A stretch of DNA of 64,000 nt from JAFDVL01 sp964631865 (GCA_964631865.1 CAZWAK010000010.1:19066-83065); one strand, 5' to 3'. Counted from the stretch's first letter, positions 16,333 to 26,180 are shown. Made by a program: numbers and translations. The notes: generated by a model not told the origin, from the sequence alone.

Positions 16333-17337
16333 ATGTTAGCCAAGAAATCCATACTAATTACGGGAGGAACAGGCTCTTTCGGCAAAGCCTTTGTCGAGAC
16401 TGTTTTGGCCCGCTATCCTGACATTAATCGGCTTGTGGTGTACTCGCGCGATGAGTTAAAGCAATTTGAGATGGAGCAGCAGTTTTCATCCGAGGAGTAC
16501 CCGAATCTCAGATACTTTATTGGTGACGTGCGAGATGGCGCGCGCTTGCGCCGCGCGCTTGAAGGCATTGATGTTGTGGTTCATGCTGCAGCATTAAAGC
16601 AGGTTCCAGCCGCTGAATACAATCCATTTGAGTGTATAAAGACGAATATCTTTGGAGCGCAGAATCTTATTGAAACTTGTCTGGATGCGAACGTAAATCG
16701 TATAGTCGCACTATCCACTGATAAGGCGGCGGCCCCCATCAATCTTTATGGGGCAACAAAGCTTTGTTCGGATAAATTGTTTGTTGCCGCGAATAACATC
16801 AAAGGCAGCCGGGACGCGCGGTTTAGCGTTGTTCGTTATGGGAATGTAATGGGCAGTCGCGGTTCGGTAATCCCTTTTTTCCTGAAGAAACGAGCCAGCA
16901 AAGTTTTACCTATAACTGATCCCACAATGACGCGATTTAATATAACCCTGCAAGAAGGGGTAGATATGGTGTTATGGGCATTGGAAAATGCCTGGGGAGG
17001 GGAAGTATTCGTTCCTAAAATACCATCTTATCGAATCTTGGATTTAGCCCAAGCTATTGGCCCAGATTGCGAACATCCCATTATAGGCGTGCGTCCTGGC
17101 GAGAAAATCCACGAAGAAATGATCACATCCAGCGATAGCTACAACACGGTTGATTTAAGCCATTATTATGCCATCTTACCTGTTGGTGGTAATTACAGTA
17201 TTGCAGAATACTGTAAGGCGACTGGGGCAAAACCGGTTGAGCGAGGGTTCTGCTACAATAGCGGCGATAATGAACAGTTTTTGACCGTTCATGAATTACG
17301 GAAGTTGATTCGGGCGCATGTTGATTCTACCCTGTAA
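16333..17337 (+). CDS. pseB: UDP-GlcNAc 4,6-dehydratase (inverting), PseB
   Basis: 334 residues; first step of pseudaminic acid synthesis, making UDP-2-acetamido-2,6-dideoxy-beta-L-arabino-hexos-4-ulose. ATG 16333 is preferred to a TTG at 16318 because MLAKKSILITGGTGSFG is the standard family start. NAD-binding GGTGSFG; catalytic region LSTDKAAAPINLYGATK with the D/K pair and Tyr-x3-Lys; substrate loop RYGNVMGSRGSVIPFF. Eleven bases separate it from pseC. The gene is AT-richer than the flanking chromosome. Confidence 0.95.
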   Translation: MLAKKSILITGGTGSFGKAFVETVLARYPDINRLVVYSRDELKQFEMEQQFSSEEYPNLRYFIGDVRDGARLRRALEGIDVVVHAAALKQVPAAEYNPFECIKTNIFGAQNLIETCLDANVNRIVALSTDKAAAPINLYGATKLCSDKLFVAANNIKGSRDARFSVVRYGNVMGSRGSVIPFFLKKRASKVLPITDPTMTRFNITLQEGVDMVLWALENAWGGEVFVPKIPSYRILDLAQAIGPDCEHPIIGVRPGEKIHEEMITSSDSYNTVDLSHYYAILPVGGNYSIAEYCKATGAKPVERGFCYNSGDNEQFLTVHELRKLIRAHVDSTL

Positions 17338-17348
17338 TACTTGATTTT

Positions 17349-18512
17349 ATGAGTATCATTCCCTATGGCCGCCAAGACATTTCTGAAGCGGACATTCAGG
17401 CGGTAGTAGACGTCTTGCGTTCGGATTTCCTTACTCAAGGACCTGCTGTCCCCGCTTTTGAAAATGCGGTTGCTTCATATTGTAAGGCAAAACATGCCGT
17501 AGCGGTTAATAGTGCCACCTCGGCTTTACATCTCGCCTGTTTGGCGCTTGGGATTGGGAAAGGGGATGTTGTTTGGACCAGTCCAATTACCTTTGTTGCC
17601 AGTGCTAATTGCGCATTATATTGCGGCGCTGATGTGGATTTTGTTGATATAGACCCGCGCACATATAACTTGAGTGTCGCGCAACTAGCAGAAAAACTAG
17701 AACTGGCCGAAAAATCAGGTTGTTTGCCTAAGGTCGTCATTCCAGTACATTTATGTGGCCAGTCCTGCGATATGAAAGGCATTTATGCGCTCGGTCAACG
17801 TTATGGCTTCAAGATTATTGAAGATGCCTCGCACGCAATCGGCGGAAAATACTGTGGAGAGCCAATCGGTAACTGTCGTTACAGCGACATTACAATTTTT
17901 AGCTTTCATCCAGTCAAAATTATCACCACTGCTGAAGGCGGGATGGCGCTAACGAATGATGACCAATTGGCGAAGCGCATGCAATTACTCCGCAGTCATG
18001 GGATTACTCGTGATACAAACGAGATGACGCAAGAAGCGGATGGGGCGTGGTACTATCAACAGCTTGATTTAGGTTTTAATTATCGTATGACGGATATCCA
18101 AGCTGCCCTGGGTTTGAGCCAAATGGCACGATTGGATGATTTCGTAGCAAAGCGGCATTCTATCGCTAGGTATTATGATGAGTGTCTAATTGATCTTCCT
18201 TTAATTACGCCCTGGCAACATTCGCATTGTTATTCTGGGCTTCACTTATATGTAATAAGACTAAAAGCAAGCGATATTCATAAAACCCATCGGGAAGTGT
18301 TCAATGACTTACGGTCTGCCGGCGTAGGTGTGAACTTGCATTATATACCTGTCTATTTGCAACCTTATTATAAGCAATTGGGTTTTCAGCCGGGATACTG
18401 TAAGGAAGCAGAGCAGTATTATGCAGAAGCCATTAGCTTACCAATGTATTCGGGCCTATCACTATCGTTTCAAAATCAAGTTATAGAAACTGTTAAGCAT
18501 AATTTGGGCTGA
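17349..18512 (+). CDS. pseC: UDP-4-amino-4,6-dideoxy-N-acetyl-beta-L-altrosamine transaminase, PseC
   Basis: 387 residues, DegT-family PLP aminotransferase, second step of the pathway. IPYGRQDISEADIQAVVDVLRSDFLTQGP is the typical PseC opening; PLP-binding segment FKIIEDASHAIGG; Schiff-base lysine in FSFHPVKIITTAEGGM. Directly follows pseB. Confidence 0.95.
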   Translation: MSIIPYGRQDISEADIQAVVDVLRSDFLTQGPAVPAFENAVASYCKAKHAVAVNSATSALHLACLALGIGKGDVVWTSPITFVASANCALYCGADVDFVDIDPRTYNLSVAQLAEKLELAEKSGCLPKVVIPVHLCGQSCDMKGIYALGQRYGFKIIEDASHAIGGKYCGEPIGNCRYSDITIFSFHPVKIITTAEGGMALTNDDQLAKRMQLLRSHGITRDTNEMTQEADGAWYYQQLDLGFNYRMTDIQAALGLSQMARLDDFVAKRHSIARYYDECLIDLPLITPWQHSHCYSGLHLYVIRLKASDIHKTHREVFNDLRSAGVGVNLHYIPVYLQPYYKQLGFQPGYCKEAEQYYAEAISLPMYSGLSLSFQNQVIETVKHNLG

Positions 18513-18516
18513 AGAA

Positions 18517-19407
18517 ATGTTTGCTACGACATTGCGACCAAGTCGTTTTGCCATTGGAACAGCTCAATTTGGGTTTCCCTATGGCATCGCCAATCGAGAA
18601 GGTCAAGTTAGCCAAGAGACTGCCAGAGCTATACTAAATATAGCAGCCACAAATGGTATTGATACTCTTGATACTGCCATTGCGTATGGTGAGAGTGAAG
18701 CATGTCTAGGAGAAATCGGTACGCAAGGCTTTAAAGTAGTTACTAAAGTACCCCGTATACCAGACAGAGTTTCAGATATAAGAGGTTGGATAGGAGAGCA
18801 ATTTTCAGCCTCGCTGTTACGCCTTAGTTTAAATGCAGTATACGGGCTATTGTTGCATGACCCTAATCAGTTGTTGGGAGCTAATGGAAAGGCGCTTTAT
18901 GAATCTTTGAAAGATTTGAAAGAGACCAATAAAGTAAAAAAGATAGGCGTTTCTGTTTACTCGCCAGATGAGTTAGAACCAATAATGTCTCGATATCGGT
19001 TTGAGTTGATCCAGGCTCCATTGAACCTGCTGGACCGCCGGCTGCATACTTCTGGTTGGTCGAGACGGTTGAAAGATAGTGGCATTGAAATTCATACCCG
19101 GTCGGCCTTTTTGCAAGGCCTGCTGCTGATGGCGAAAACGGCCATTCCCGCAAAATTTTCACGCTGGGAAAGCATCTTCGAAGCGTGGCATAACTGGCTT
19201 GCAGGTCAAGGCAGATCGGCAGTGAAAGCTTGCTTGGCCTATCCATTATCCTTGCCAGAGGTTGACCGTGTTGTAATAGGCGTAGAAAACGTGAGACAGT
19301 TAAACCAAATTATCAGCGTGGAAGCTGCAGGCTCTAATGATGAATTGCCAGACCTTCGCTGCGAGGATGAAGACCTAATTAATCCGTCCCGATGGAATCG
19401 CTTATGA
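18517..19407 (+). CDS. Aldo/keto reductase in the nonulosonate operon
   Basis: 296 residues. RFAIGTAQFGFPYGIANREGQVS and DTLDTAIAYGESEACLGE are the beta1 and catalytic-Tyr regions of AKR enzymes; LYGLLLHDP-like and KIGVSVYSPDELE follow. Not a core Pse enzyme. It lies 4 bases after pseC and its stop overlaps the start of the fusion gene at 19404, so the two are translationally coupled. An oxidoreductase next to an aminotransferase suggests replacing a hydroxyl by an amino group, as KdnB/KdnA do on Kdo; this is a hypothesis. Confidence 0.85.
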   Translation: MFATTLRPSRFAIGTAQFGFPYGIANREGQVSQETARAILNIAATNGIDTLDTAIAYGESEACLGEIGTQGFKVVTKVPRIPDRVSDIRGWIGEQFSASLLRLSLNAVYGLLLHDPNQLLGANGKALYESLKDLKETNKVKKIGVSVYSPDELEPIMSRYRFELIQAPLNLLDRRLHTSGWSRRLKDSGIEIHTRSAFLQGLLLMAKTAIPAKFSRWESIFEAWHNWLAGQGRSAVKACLAYPLSLPEVDRVVIGVENVRQLNQIISVEAAGSNDELPDLRCEDEDLINPSRWNRL

Positions 19408-21431
19408 AAATAATTGCAATTGTTCAAGCCCGTATGGGGTCTATGCGCCTTCCAAACAAGGTAATGAAGCCTATTTGTGGGACCCCACTTATTGAATTAT
19501 TGCTCTCTCGGTTGTCAAAGGCGAAAGAAGTTGATCAAATTATTGTTGCAACCTCTGTGGAGGAACATAATCTACCGTTAGTCGAGTATGTGCGGAACCT
19601 TGGTTATGCCTGTGAGCAAGGCAGCGAAAATGATGTGTTGGACCGCTTTGTGCAAGTTGTACGCGCATATCCGGCCGATGTAATTGTTCGTATTACGGGT
19701 GATTGTCCTTTAGTAGACCCTGGGCTGGTTGATGAAGCTATTCGACTGTTTAAAAGTAGCGAGGTTGATTACTGTAGTAACATCGCGCCACCAAGTTATC
19801 CCGATGGCTTAGATATTGAAGTTTGTACAGTCAATGCCTTAGCTCAAGCTTGGGCAGAGTCACAAAAGCCTTTTGATCGTGAGCATGTGACCCCTTACCT
19901 ACGTGAACCAGGGCGTTTCAAAACAGCATCCATGCAACATCATGAAAACTTATCTGGATTGCGTTGGACGGTAGACGAAGCCGATGACTTTGCTGTCATT
20001 GAAAAAGTATTCCAACATTTTCACCCTCGTCGAGATTTTACTTGGGAAGAAGTCCTTACCTTGCAAATTCAACAGCCAGATATTTTTAATGCGAATCAGC
20101 ATTTGATTCGTAACGAAGGGGCTATGATGGGAACAGGTCAAAAACTTTGGAAACGTGCCAAACAGGTCATACCTGGTGGCAATATGTTACTCTCCAAACG
20201 TGCTGAAATGTTCCTTCCAGAACAATGGCCTGCCTATTTCAGTAAGGCAAAGGGCTGTAAGGTTTGGGATTTAGACGGGAACGAATACATAGACATGTTC
20301 ATCATGGGAATTGGCACCAATATTCTTGGTTATGGGCATCCTGAGGTAGATGATGCTGTGCGAAGAACGATTGATGCCGGGAATATGTCTACGTTCAATT
20401 GTCCCGAAGAAGTTTACTTAGCTGAAAAACTGATTGAGTTACATCCCTGGGCCGATATGGTGCGTTTTGCTCGGTCAGGCGGAGAAGCGAATGCCATTGC
20501 GATTCGAATTGCCCGTGCTGCGTCTGGGAAAGATAAAGTTGCCATTTGTGGGTATCATGGGTGGCACGATTGGTATTTATCCGCCAATCTTGGAGATGAT
20601 CAAATCTTAGCTGGACATCTGCTACCTGGCTTGGAGCCAAATGGCGTTCCGAAAAACTTACGCGGGACTGTCTTCCCCTTTAGCTATAATAATTTTGCTG
20701 AACTGGAAACGCTTGTTAATACCCACGACATCGGTGTAATCAAAATGGAGGTGATGCGCAACCTGGGCCCTGAAGACAAATTCCTCCAGAAAGTAAGGAC
20801 CCTCGCTTCTGAACGCGGCATCATCTTAATTTTTGATGAATGTACCTCTGGCTTCCGACAAACTTTTGGCGGCTTACATAAAATGTATGGGGTTGAGCCT
20901 GATATGGCAATGTTTGGGAAAGCTCTCGGCAACGGCTACGGAATTACCGCTACCATTGGTAAGAGGGAGATAATGGAGGCAGCGCAAACCACATTTATCA
21001 GCAGTACTTTCTGGACAGAACGAATTGGACCAACCGCTGCTCTCAAGACGCTTGAGATCATGGAACGTGAAAAGTCCTGGGAGCGGATCACGCAAACAGG
21101 ATTAGACATCACTGCTAAGTGGAAATCATTGGCTGAAAAACATGGGATTTCTATTGTTACTAGCGGATTACCTACGCTAACGAGCTTTTCATTTAAGAGT
21201 CCCCAAGGGCTAGCTTATAAAACGCTAATTACGCAAGAAATGCTGGCTCAAGGCTACCTTGCTGGAACCAGTGTTTATGTATGTACCGAACATACGCCGG
21301 AAGTTGTAAATACGTTCTTTCAGATATTAGACCCTGTGTTTGCCATGATAAAGGAGTGTGAAGAAGGAAGGGATGTTAGAGAACTGCTTAAAGGACCAGT
21401 TTGTCATGGTGGGTTTAAAAGGCTGAATTGA
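19404..21431 (+). CDS. Fusion: PseF/SpsF-like cytidylyltransferase + class III aminotransferase
   Basis: 675 residues. ATG 19404 overlaps the preceding stop (ATGA). Residues 1-240 are a nucleotidyltransferase: IAIVQARMGSMRLPNKVM, then ENDVLDRFV and RITGDCPLVDP, as in PseF/SpsF CMP-sugar synthetases. Residues 255-675 are a class III PLP aminotransferase resembling glutamate-1-semialdehyde aminomutase: KVWDLDGNEYIDMFIMGIG, FARSGGEANAIAIRIARA, LIFDECTSGFR, and the lysine in MFGKALGNGYGI. The N-half would activate the nonulosonate as its CMP form; the C-half would add an amino group to a sugar keto group. No separate pseF is seen in the window, so the fusion probably fills that step. Confidence 0.88.
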   Translation: MKIIAIVQARMGSMRLPNKVMKPICGTPLIELLLSRLSKAKEVDQIIVATSVEEHNLPLVEYVRNLGYACEQGSENDVLDRFVQVVRAYPADVIVRITGDCPLVDPGLVDEAIRLFKSSEVDYCSNIAPPSYPDGLDIEVCTVNALAQAWAESQKPFDREHVTPYLREPGRFKTASMQHHENLSGLRWTVDEADDFAVIEKVFQHFHPRRDFTWEEVLTLQIQQPDIFNANQHLIRNEGAMMGTGQKLWKRAKQVIPGGNMLLSKRAEMFLPEQWPAYFSKAKGCKVWDLDGNEYIDMFIMGIGTNILGYGHPEVDDAVRRTIDAGNMSTFNCPEEVYLAEKLIELHPWADMVRFARSGGEANAIAIRIARAASGKDKVAICGYHGWHDWYLSANLGDDQILAGHLLPGLEPNGVPKNLRGTVFPFSYNNFAELETLVNTHDIGVIKMEVMRNLGPEDKFLQKVRTLASERGIILIFDECTSGFRQTFGGLHKMYGVEPDMAMFGKALGNGYGITATIGKREIMEAAQTTFISSTFWTERIGPTAALKTLEIMEREKSWERITQTGLDITAKWKSLAEKHGISIVTSGLPTLTSFSFKSPQGLAYKTLITQEMLAQGYLAGTSVYVCTEHTPEVVNTFFQILDPVFAMIKECEEGRDVRELLKGPVCHGGFKRLN

Positions 21432-21437
21432 GGTCTT

Positions 21438-22538
21438 ATGCGCCAGCATTTAGCTATTCGTGCAGATAGTGATACTCGCAAAGGGGTAGGCCATGTAATG
21501 CGGATGCTGGCGCTGGCTCAAAGCTGGAAATCAAGAGTTGGTCGAGTCACATTTATCACCAGTTGTGAAAGCGTAAGTATTCTCGCTCGCGTTCAGGCTG
21601 AAGGCTTGAGCCTCAAACAAATCAAGCGATTATGTCCTGACGAAGATGATTTGCGAACAACGCTCGAAATCTTGAAAACAATTGGGGAAGAAGAGAGAGG
21701 AAAAAAGTCGAATATATGGATGGTGACCGATGGGTACCATTTTGACGAAGAGTTTCATTCTGGCATTCGTGCCAATGGGTATCGCCTAATGGTAATGGAC
21801 GATTTTGCCCATCTTCGACATTATCATGCTGACGTTCTACTTAATCAAAATATTGGTGCAGAACAATTAACGTATCAATGCGAGAGAGAGACAAAAAGAT
21901 TACTGGGAACTTCTTATACACTTTTGCGGCCTGAGTTTGGGCAATGGCGCGAGTGGCGTCGCGTGGCCCGAGCGAGGGCTAGTAAAGTGTTAGTTACTTT
22001 GGGCGGCTCTGATCCTGATGGCATAATGTTCAATGTGATTGAGGCTTTGCAGGATAAAAGGTTAAAGAATATAGCAGCCACGATCATAATTGGACCCGCT
22101 AATCCCAATCTTAGATCATTGCAAGAGACCGCAAAACGCTCTGAAAAAAAAATTCAGTTATTGACCAGTGTTGATAAAGAAATGCCTCAATTAATGGCAG
22201 AGGCTGATGTGGCAATTTCTGCTGGCGGCAGTACTTGTTGGGAACTGGCGTTTATGGGATTGCCGAGCATTACACTTGTACTTGCCGAAAATCAAAGACG
22301 AATAGCAGAGGGATTGGCTGCGGTTGGCGTTTTTGTTAACTTCGGGGAAGCCACAAATGTTAGCCCAGGAAGCTTGGCAGAAAGACTTGAAGAGCTTCTA
22401 AGTGATTCAGAAAAGCGACAGCAGATGAGCGATCAGGGGCGGTGCTTGATTGATGGGAAAGGGGCTGAACGAGTAGTTGCTGAATTGTCTGGTAAGAAAA
22501 TGAACTGTACATTATATGCGCATTCTCTTTCTAGGTAA
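21438..22538 (+). CDS. pseG: UDP-2,4-diacetamido-2,4,6-trideoxy-beta-L-altropyranose hydrolase, PseG
   Basis: 366 residues, GT-B-like fold; removes UDP from the diacetamido sugar before condensation. N-terminal LAIRADSDTRKGVGHVMRMLALAQ matches the PseG substrate loop with the catalytic His in GVGHVMR; VTLGGSDPDGIMFNVIEAL and AISAGGSTCWELAFMGLPSI are the nucleotide-binding C-domain. Its last 23 bases overlap the formyltransferase gene. Confidence 0.92.
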   Translation: MRQHLAIRADSDTRKGVGHVMRMLALAQSWKSRVGRVTFITSCESVSILARVQAEGLSLKQIKRLCPDEDDLRTTLEILKTIGEEERGKKSNIWMVTDGYHFDEEFHSGIRANGYRLMVMDDFAHLRHYHADVLLNQNIGAEQLTYQCERETKRLLGTSYTLLRPEFGQWREWRRVARARASKVLVTLGGSDPDGIMFNVIEALQDKRLKNIAATIIIGPANPNLRSLQETAKRSEKKIQLLTSVDKEMPQLMAEADVAISAGGSTCWELAFMGLPSITLVLAENQRRIAEGLAAVGVFVNFGEATNVSPGSLAERLEELLSDSEKRQQMSDQGRCLIDGKGAERVVAELSGKKMNCTLYAHSLSR

Positions 22539-23313
22539 CAATTGGGTTGGGTGGAAAATTGCTGAATGGCTAGGAGCACAAGGAGAGCAGCTTGTTGGGT
22601 TAGTATTGCATCCAGAGGGAAAACAAAAGTATGGAGATGCAATTATCAGGAGTACGAAAGTCAATGCTAAGCACATTTTCGATGGCGCAAAGTTGCGTGA
22701 ATCTGAGATCGTTAATGCGATCAAGAATTTGAAGCCAGATATTGGTATCTCTGCCTTGTTTGGCTACATTCTAAAACGAGAGATTCTGGAGCTACTGCCC
22801 GCTGGGTGCTTAAATATTCACCCTTCACTTTTGCCGTGGAACCGGGGTTCTTTTCCTAACGTTTGGAGCATTATTGATGGTACACCTGCCGGTGTTACGC
22901 TTCATTATCTTGACGAAGGTATTGATACGGGTGACATAGTTGCTCAGCGTGAAATACCTGTTACTATTACAGATACGGGTGGTAGTTTATATAGACGCTT
23001 GGAGATGTCATGTGTTGAATTATTTGCCGAAACCTGGCCGCAGATAAAGAGCGGTAATGCTCCACGCTTTTCGCAGACTAAGGAAGGCGGAACCTCGCAT
23101 AAAGTAAAGGATGTTGAGAAAATAGATGAGATTGATTTAAGTAAAAGTTATCAAGCTAAAGATCTTATAAACCTGATACGAGCACGTACCTTTCCCCCTT
23201 ACACCGGAGCGTGGGTCAGAGATGGTGAGAAAAAGGTCTATCTGCAATTGCGAATGTTATACGAAGAAGAGTTAAAGAATGAGGGTAGGAATAACAATGG
23301 CACCTCAGATTGA
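22516..23313 (+). CDS. Formyltransferase family protein (methionyl-tRNA formyltransferase-like)
   Basis: 265 residues. The folate-dependent formyltransferase catalytic set is visible: LNIHPSLLPWNRG (Asn and His) and LDEGIDTGDIVAQ (Asp). Shorter than methionyl-tRNA formyltransferase (about 315) and lacking its usual C-terminal tRNA domain. In sugar clusters such enzymes N-formylate amino sugars. Coupled by overlap to pseG upstream and pseI downstream, so it most likely formylates an amino group of the nonulosonate or its precursor. Confidence 0.85.
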   Translation: MRILFLGNNWVGWKIAEWLGAQGEQLVGLVLHPEGKQKYGDAIIRSTKVNAKHIFDGAKLRESEIVNAIKNLKPDIGISALFGYILKREILELLPAGCLNIHPSLLPWNRGSFPNVWSIIDGTPAGVTLHYLDEGIDTGDIVAQREIPVTITDTGGSLYRRLEMSCVELFAETWPQIKSGNAPRFSQTKEGGTSHKVKDVEKIDEIDLSKSYQAKDLINLIRARTFPPYTGAWVRDGEKKVYLQLRMLYEEELKNEGRNNNGTSD

Positions 23314-24349
23314 AATTAACGGAAAAGAACTGGGAGCAGGCCATCCAGTATACATTATAGCCGAGATGTCCGCTAACCATAATCATAGTTTTGATGAGGC
23401 CGTGCGAATCCTCCACGCGGCGAAGGAATCAGGAGCGGATGCAATTAAGTTGCAAACTTATACACCCGATACTATTACTATTAACGCGAACAATGAGTAT
23501 TTTCAGATAGGAAAGGGTTCGATCTGGGAGGGGCGCAATTTATATGATCTTTATGGTGAAGCATATACACCTTGGGAATGGCAGCCTGATCTAAAAAAGA
23601 TTGCTGATCAGATTGGAATTGATATATTTTCTAGCCCATTTGATCACACTGCTATAGAGTTTCTGGAAAAAATGGGGGTTCCCGCTTATAAAATAGCTTC
23701 GTTTGAAATTGTGGATTTACCCTTGATTCGCAAGGTTGCTGAAACAGGTAAACCGGTCATTATGTCTACAGGAATGGCTACTTTAAGTGAGATAGAGGAA
23801 GCCGTAATTACTTTCCATAAAGCAGGTGGAAACCAATTAGCATTGCTGAAATGCACAAGTGCTTACCCAGCACCGCCAGATGAAATGAACCTCAGAACAA
23901 TTCCACATCTTGCAGCAGCGTTCAACGTTCCGACAGGGCTTTCTGACCATACACTTGGCATTGCCGTTCCTGTGGCGGCTGTTGCTTTGGGAGCTTGTAT
24001 CATCGAAAAGCATTTCACTCTGACTCGCTCAGTTCCGGGCCCTGATAGCGCGTTTTCGCTGGAGCCGCAGGAGTTTAAAGCGATGGTCGAAGCTATTCGT
24101 ATGGCTGAGAGTGCGGTTGGCTCTGTATATTATGGAGTAAACGCACGTGAAGCTACGAGTCGGGTTTTTCGGCGCTCCTTATTCGTTGTCAAAGACATGA
24201 AAGAGGGAGAAGCGTTCACCACCGAGAATGTCCGCTCAATTCGCCCTGGCTATGGACTACATACTCGTTATCTTGAGGAAGTAATTGGACGCCACGCTAG
24301 TAAAGAGCTAAGTCGTGGTACACCATTGGATTGGCAATTTATTGCCTGA
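23297..24349 (+). CDS. pseI: Pseudaminic acid synthase, PseI (NeuB family)
   Basis: 350 residues from ATG 23297, which overlaps the previous gene by 17 bases and has GTAGGA upstream. Condenses the 6-deoxy-diacetamido-altrose with phosphoenolpyruvate. NeuB barrel: VYIIAEMSANHNHSFDEAVRIL, DAIKLQTYTPDT, FSSPFDHTAIEFL, KIASFEIVDLPLI, STGMATLSEIEEAV, GLSDHTLG. C-terminal SAF antifreeze-like domain from about residue 290 (SLFVVKDMKEGEAFTTENVRSIRPGYGL). PseI rather than NeuB or LegI is inferred from the pseB/C/G context. Confidence 0.95.
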   Translation: MAPQIEINGKELGAGHPVYIIAEMSANHNHSFDEAVRILHAAKESGADAIKLQTYTPDTITINANNEYFQIGKGSIWEGRNLYDLYGEAYTPWEWQPDLKKIADQIGIDIFSSPFDHTAIEFLEKMGVPAYKIASFEIVDLPLIRKVAETGKPVIMSTGMATLSEIEEAVITFHKAGGNQLALLKCTSAYPAPPDEMNLRTIPHLAAAFNVPTGLSDHTLGIAVPVAAVALGACIIEKHFTLTRSVPGPDSAFSLEPQEFKAMVEAIRMAESAVGSVYYGVNAREATSRVFRRSLFVVKDMKEGEAFTTENVRSIRPGYGLHTRYLEEVIGRHASKELSRGTPLDWQFIA

Positions 24350-24392
24350 AAAATAAGAAGTTACAAGTAAAGGTAAGAAAATAAGGATTGAT

Positions 24393-25559
24393 ATGAAACG
24401 ATGTACTCGTTGTTTAATTCCTGAAACCCACGAGACCTTAATGTTCGATAAATATGGGGTTTGCAATATTTGTCGGCAGATGGAAATGAAGAAGGCCTTT
24501 GTTAACTGGGAGCAACGTAGAATAGATCTAGGCCAACTGATTGAGTCTTATCGCGGAAAATATTCCCATGATTGTATTGTTCCATTCAGTGGAGGCAAAG
24601 ACAGTGCATTTACACTATACCATCTAGTTACTGAGTGGAAAGTGAAACCGCTGGTCGTTCAGTTCGATCATGGCTTTATGCGCCCCAACTTGCGAGAGAA
24701 TAATGAACGGGTTTTCAAAAAGTTGGGAGTTGATGTTATCAGCTTCAGACCAAACTGGCACGTGGTGCAAAAATTAATGCTAGAAAGTTTGAAGCGCAAA
24801 GGAGATTTTTGCTGGCATTGTCATACAGGAATATTTTCCTATCCAATGCAACTTGCTGTTAAGTTTAATGTCCCCTTGCTTTTCTGGGGCGAACCCAGTG
24901 CTGAGTATACAAGTTATTATACTTACGCTGAACCTGAAGAAGTAGATGAGCGCCGCTTCAATCGTTTCGTTAATTTAGGTATTGCTGCAGATGACATGAT
25001 TGGGATGATAGATGGGGTCGAACCCCGCGATCTTGACCCATTCCGGTATCCAGCACTTAAAGACTTGCGTCGTGTCGGTGTCCGTTCAGTTTGTTTAGGC
25101 AGCTTTATCTCCTGGGATGTAAAAGAGCAGGTGAAACTTATTCAAAGTGAATTGGGGTGGAGCGGTGATGAAGTCGAAGGGGTGCCAGCGGCATATTCAT
25201 ACGAAAAGATCGAATGTTATATGCAGGGCGTGAGGGATTATTTGAAATACCTGAAGCGTGGCTATGGGCGAACTGCTCACTTGGCAAGTATTGATATTCG
25301 CAATGAACGTTTGACACGGGAAGAAGGACTGAAGCTGATGAAAGAATATGATGGCAAAAAACCAGCCAGCCTTGACCTTTTCCTCAATTATGTGGGCATT
25401 ACCGAAGATGAGTTTCATGACATTGCAATGCAGCATATGGTTGAACCCTGGGTTCCCGACTTAGTAAAAATTGAGAGGGGCAAACCATTGCATGATCATG
25501 ATAAATGGGACAATACATCCGCATTACGTGCAAATAATGCAGGGAAAGTGAATTCCTGA
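24393..25559 (+). CDS. N-acetyl sugar amidotransferase (PseA/WbpG family)
   Basis: 388 residues. N-terminal zinc-type cysteines CTRCLIPETHETL...CNICR, PP-loop SGGKDSAFTLYHL near residue 66, and CWHCHTG. With HisH- and HisF-like partners, this family uses glutamine-derived ammonia to change an acetamido group to acetamidino, as in Pse5Ac7Am of flagellin or the amidino sugars of O-antigens. The start of the next gene overlaps the last base of its stop, forming an operon triad. Confidence 0.92.
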   Translation: MKRCTRCLIPETHETLMFDKYGVCNICRQMEMKKAFVNWEQRRIDLGQLIESYRGKYSHDCIVPFSGGKDSAFTLYHLVTEWKVKPLVVQFDHGFMRPNLRENNERVFKKLGVDVISFRPNWHVVQKLMLESLKRKGDFCWHCHTGIFSYPMQLAVKFNVPLLFWGEPSAEYTSYYTYAEPEEVDERRFNRFVNLGIAADDMIGMIDGVEPRDLDPFRYPALKDLRRVGVRSVCLGSFISWDVKEQVKLIQSELGWSGDEVEGVPAAYSYEKIECYMQGVRDYLKYLKRGYGRTAHLASIDIRNERLTREEGLKLMKEYDGKKPASLDLFLNYVGITEDEFHDIAMQHMVEPWVPDLVKIERGKPLHDHDKWDNTSALRANNAGKVNS

Positions 25560-26176
25560 TGATAGCAGTTCTTGATTACGGATCAGGCAACCTCCATTCG
25601 GTGCGTAGCGCATTAGAAGTGATAGGCGTAAATGCCCGCATTACCCGGAAGCCCGAAGATTTGCGCAAAGCTGATCATATTATCTTGCCGGGAGTTGGAG
25701 CATTCAGTGAATGTTTGAAAAATCTAAAAGATTCAGGAATGGTGGGTGCTTTGGAAGAAGAAGTGTTGGAAAGAGGGAAACCATTTTATGGAATTTGCGT
25801 CGGTTTGCAAGTGTTGGCCCGCGAGGGACATGAATTTGGAATCCATCCGGGATTGGGATGGGTGCCGGGTGTCGTCAAAAGATTTGAAGTCGAGAGTCTG
25901 GGGCTAAAAGTTCCACATGTAGGATGGAATGAAATCATTACCACACTGAAATCCCCGCTCTTTAATGGAATTAAGGAAAATGCGGCATTTTATTTTGTTC
26001 ACAGTTATCGCTTAGAACTAAGCGATCCGGCCTGGCAAGCGGCGGAATGCGATTATGGAGAGAAATTTACGGCTGCAATCTTGCACGATAACATTTTCGC
26101 TACTCAATTTCATCCCGAAAAAAGCCAAGAGAATGGACTGCGACTCCTTGAAAACTTCTGCAAGTGGAAACCCTAA
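25559..26176 (+). CDS. HisH-like glutamine amidotransferase subunit
   Basis: 205 residues. Class I glutaminase with nucleophile Cys in YGICVGLQVLA, and His/Glu in FATQFHPEKSQ. IAVLDYGSGNLHSVRSALEVIG is the HisH opening. Located directly after the amidotransferase and before a HisF homologue, with no other his genes, so it is expected to feed ammonia to the sugar amidination step rather than histidine synthesis. Confidence 0.92.
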   Translation: MIAVLDYGSGNLHSVRSALEVIGVNARITRKPEDLRKADHIILPGVGAFSECLKNLKDSGMVGALEEEVLERGKPFYGICVGLQVLAREGHEFGIHPGLGWVPGVVKRFEVESLGLKVPHVGWNEIITTLKSPLFNGIKENAAFYFVHSYRLELSDPAWQAAECDYGEKFTAAILHDNIFATQFHPEKSQENGLRLLENFCKWKP

Positions 26177-26180
26177 TACA

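Noticed and set aside
20150..21431. HemL-type glutamate-1-semialdehyde aminomutase for heme
   Set aside because: It is fused to a cytidylyltransferase inside a sugar operon; a tetrapyrrole role is unlikely.
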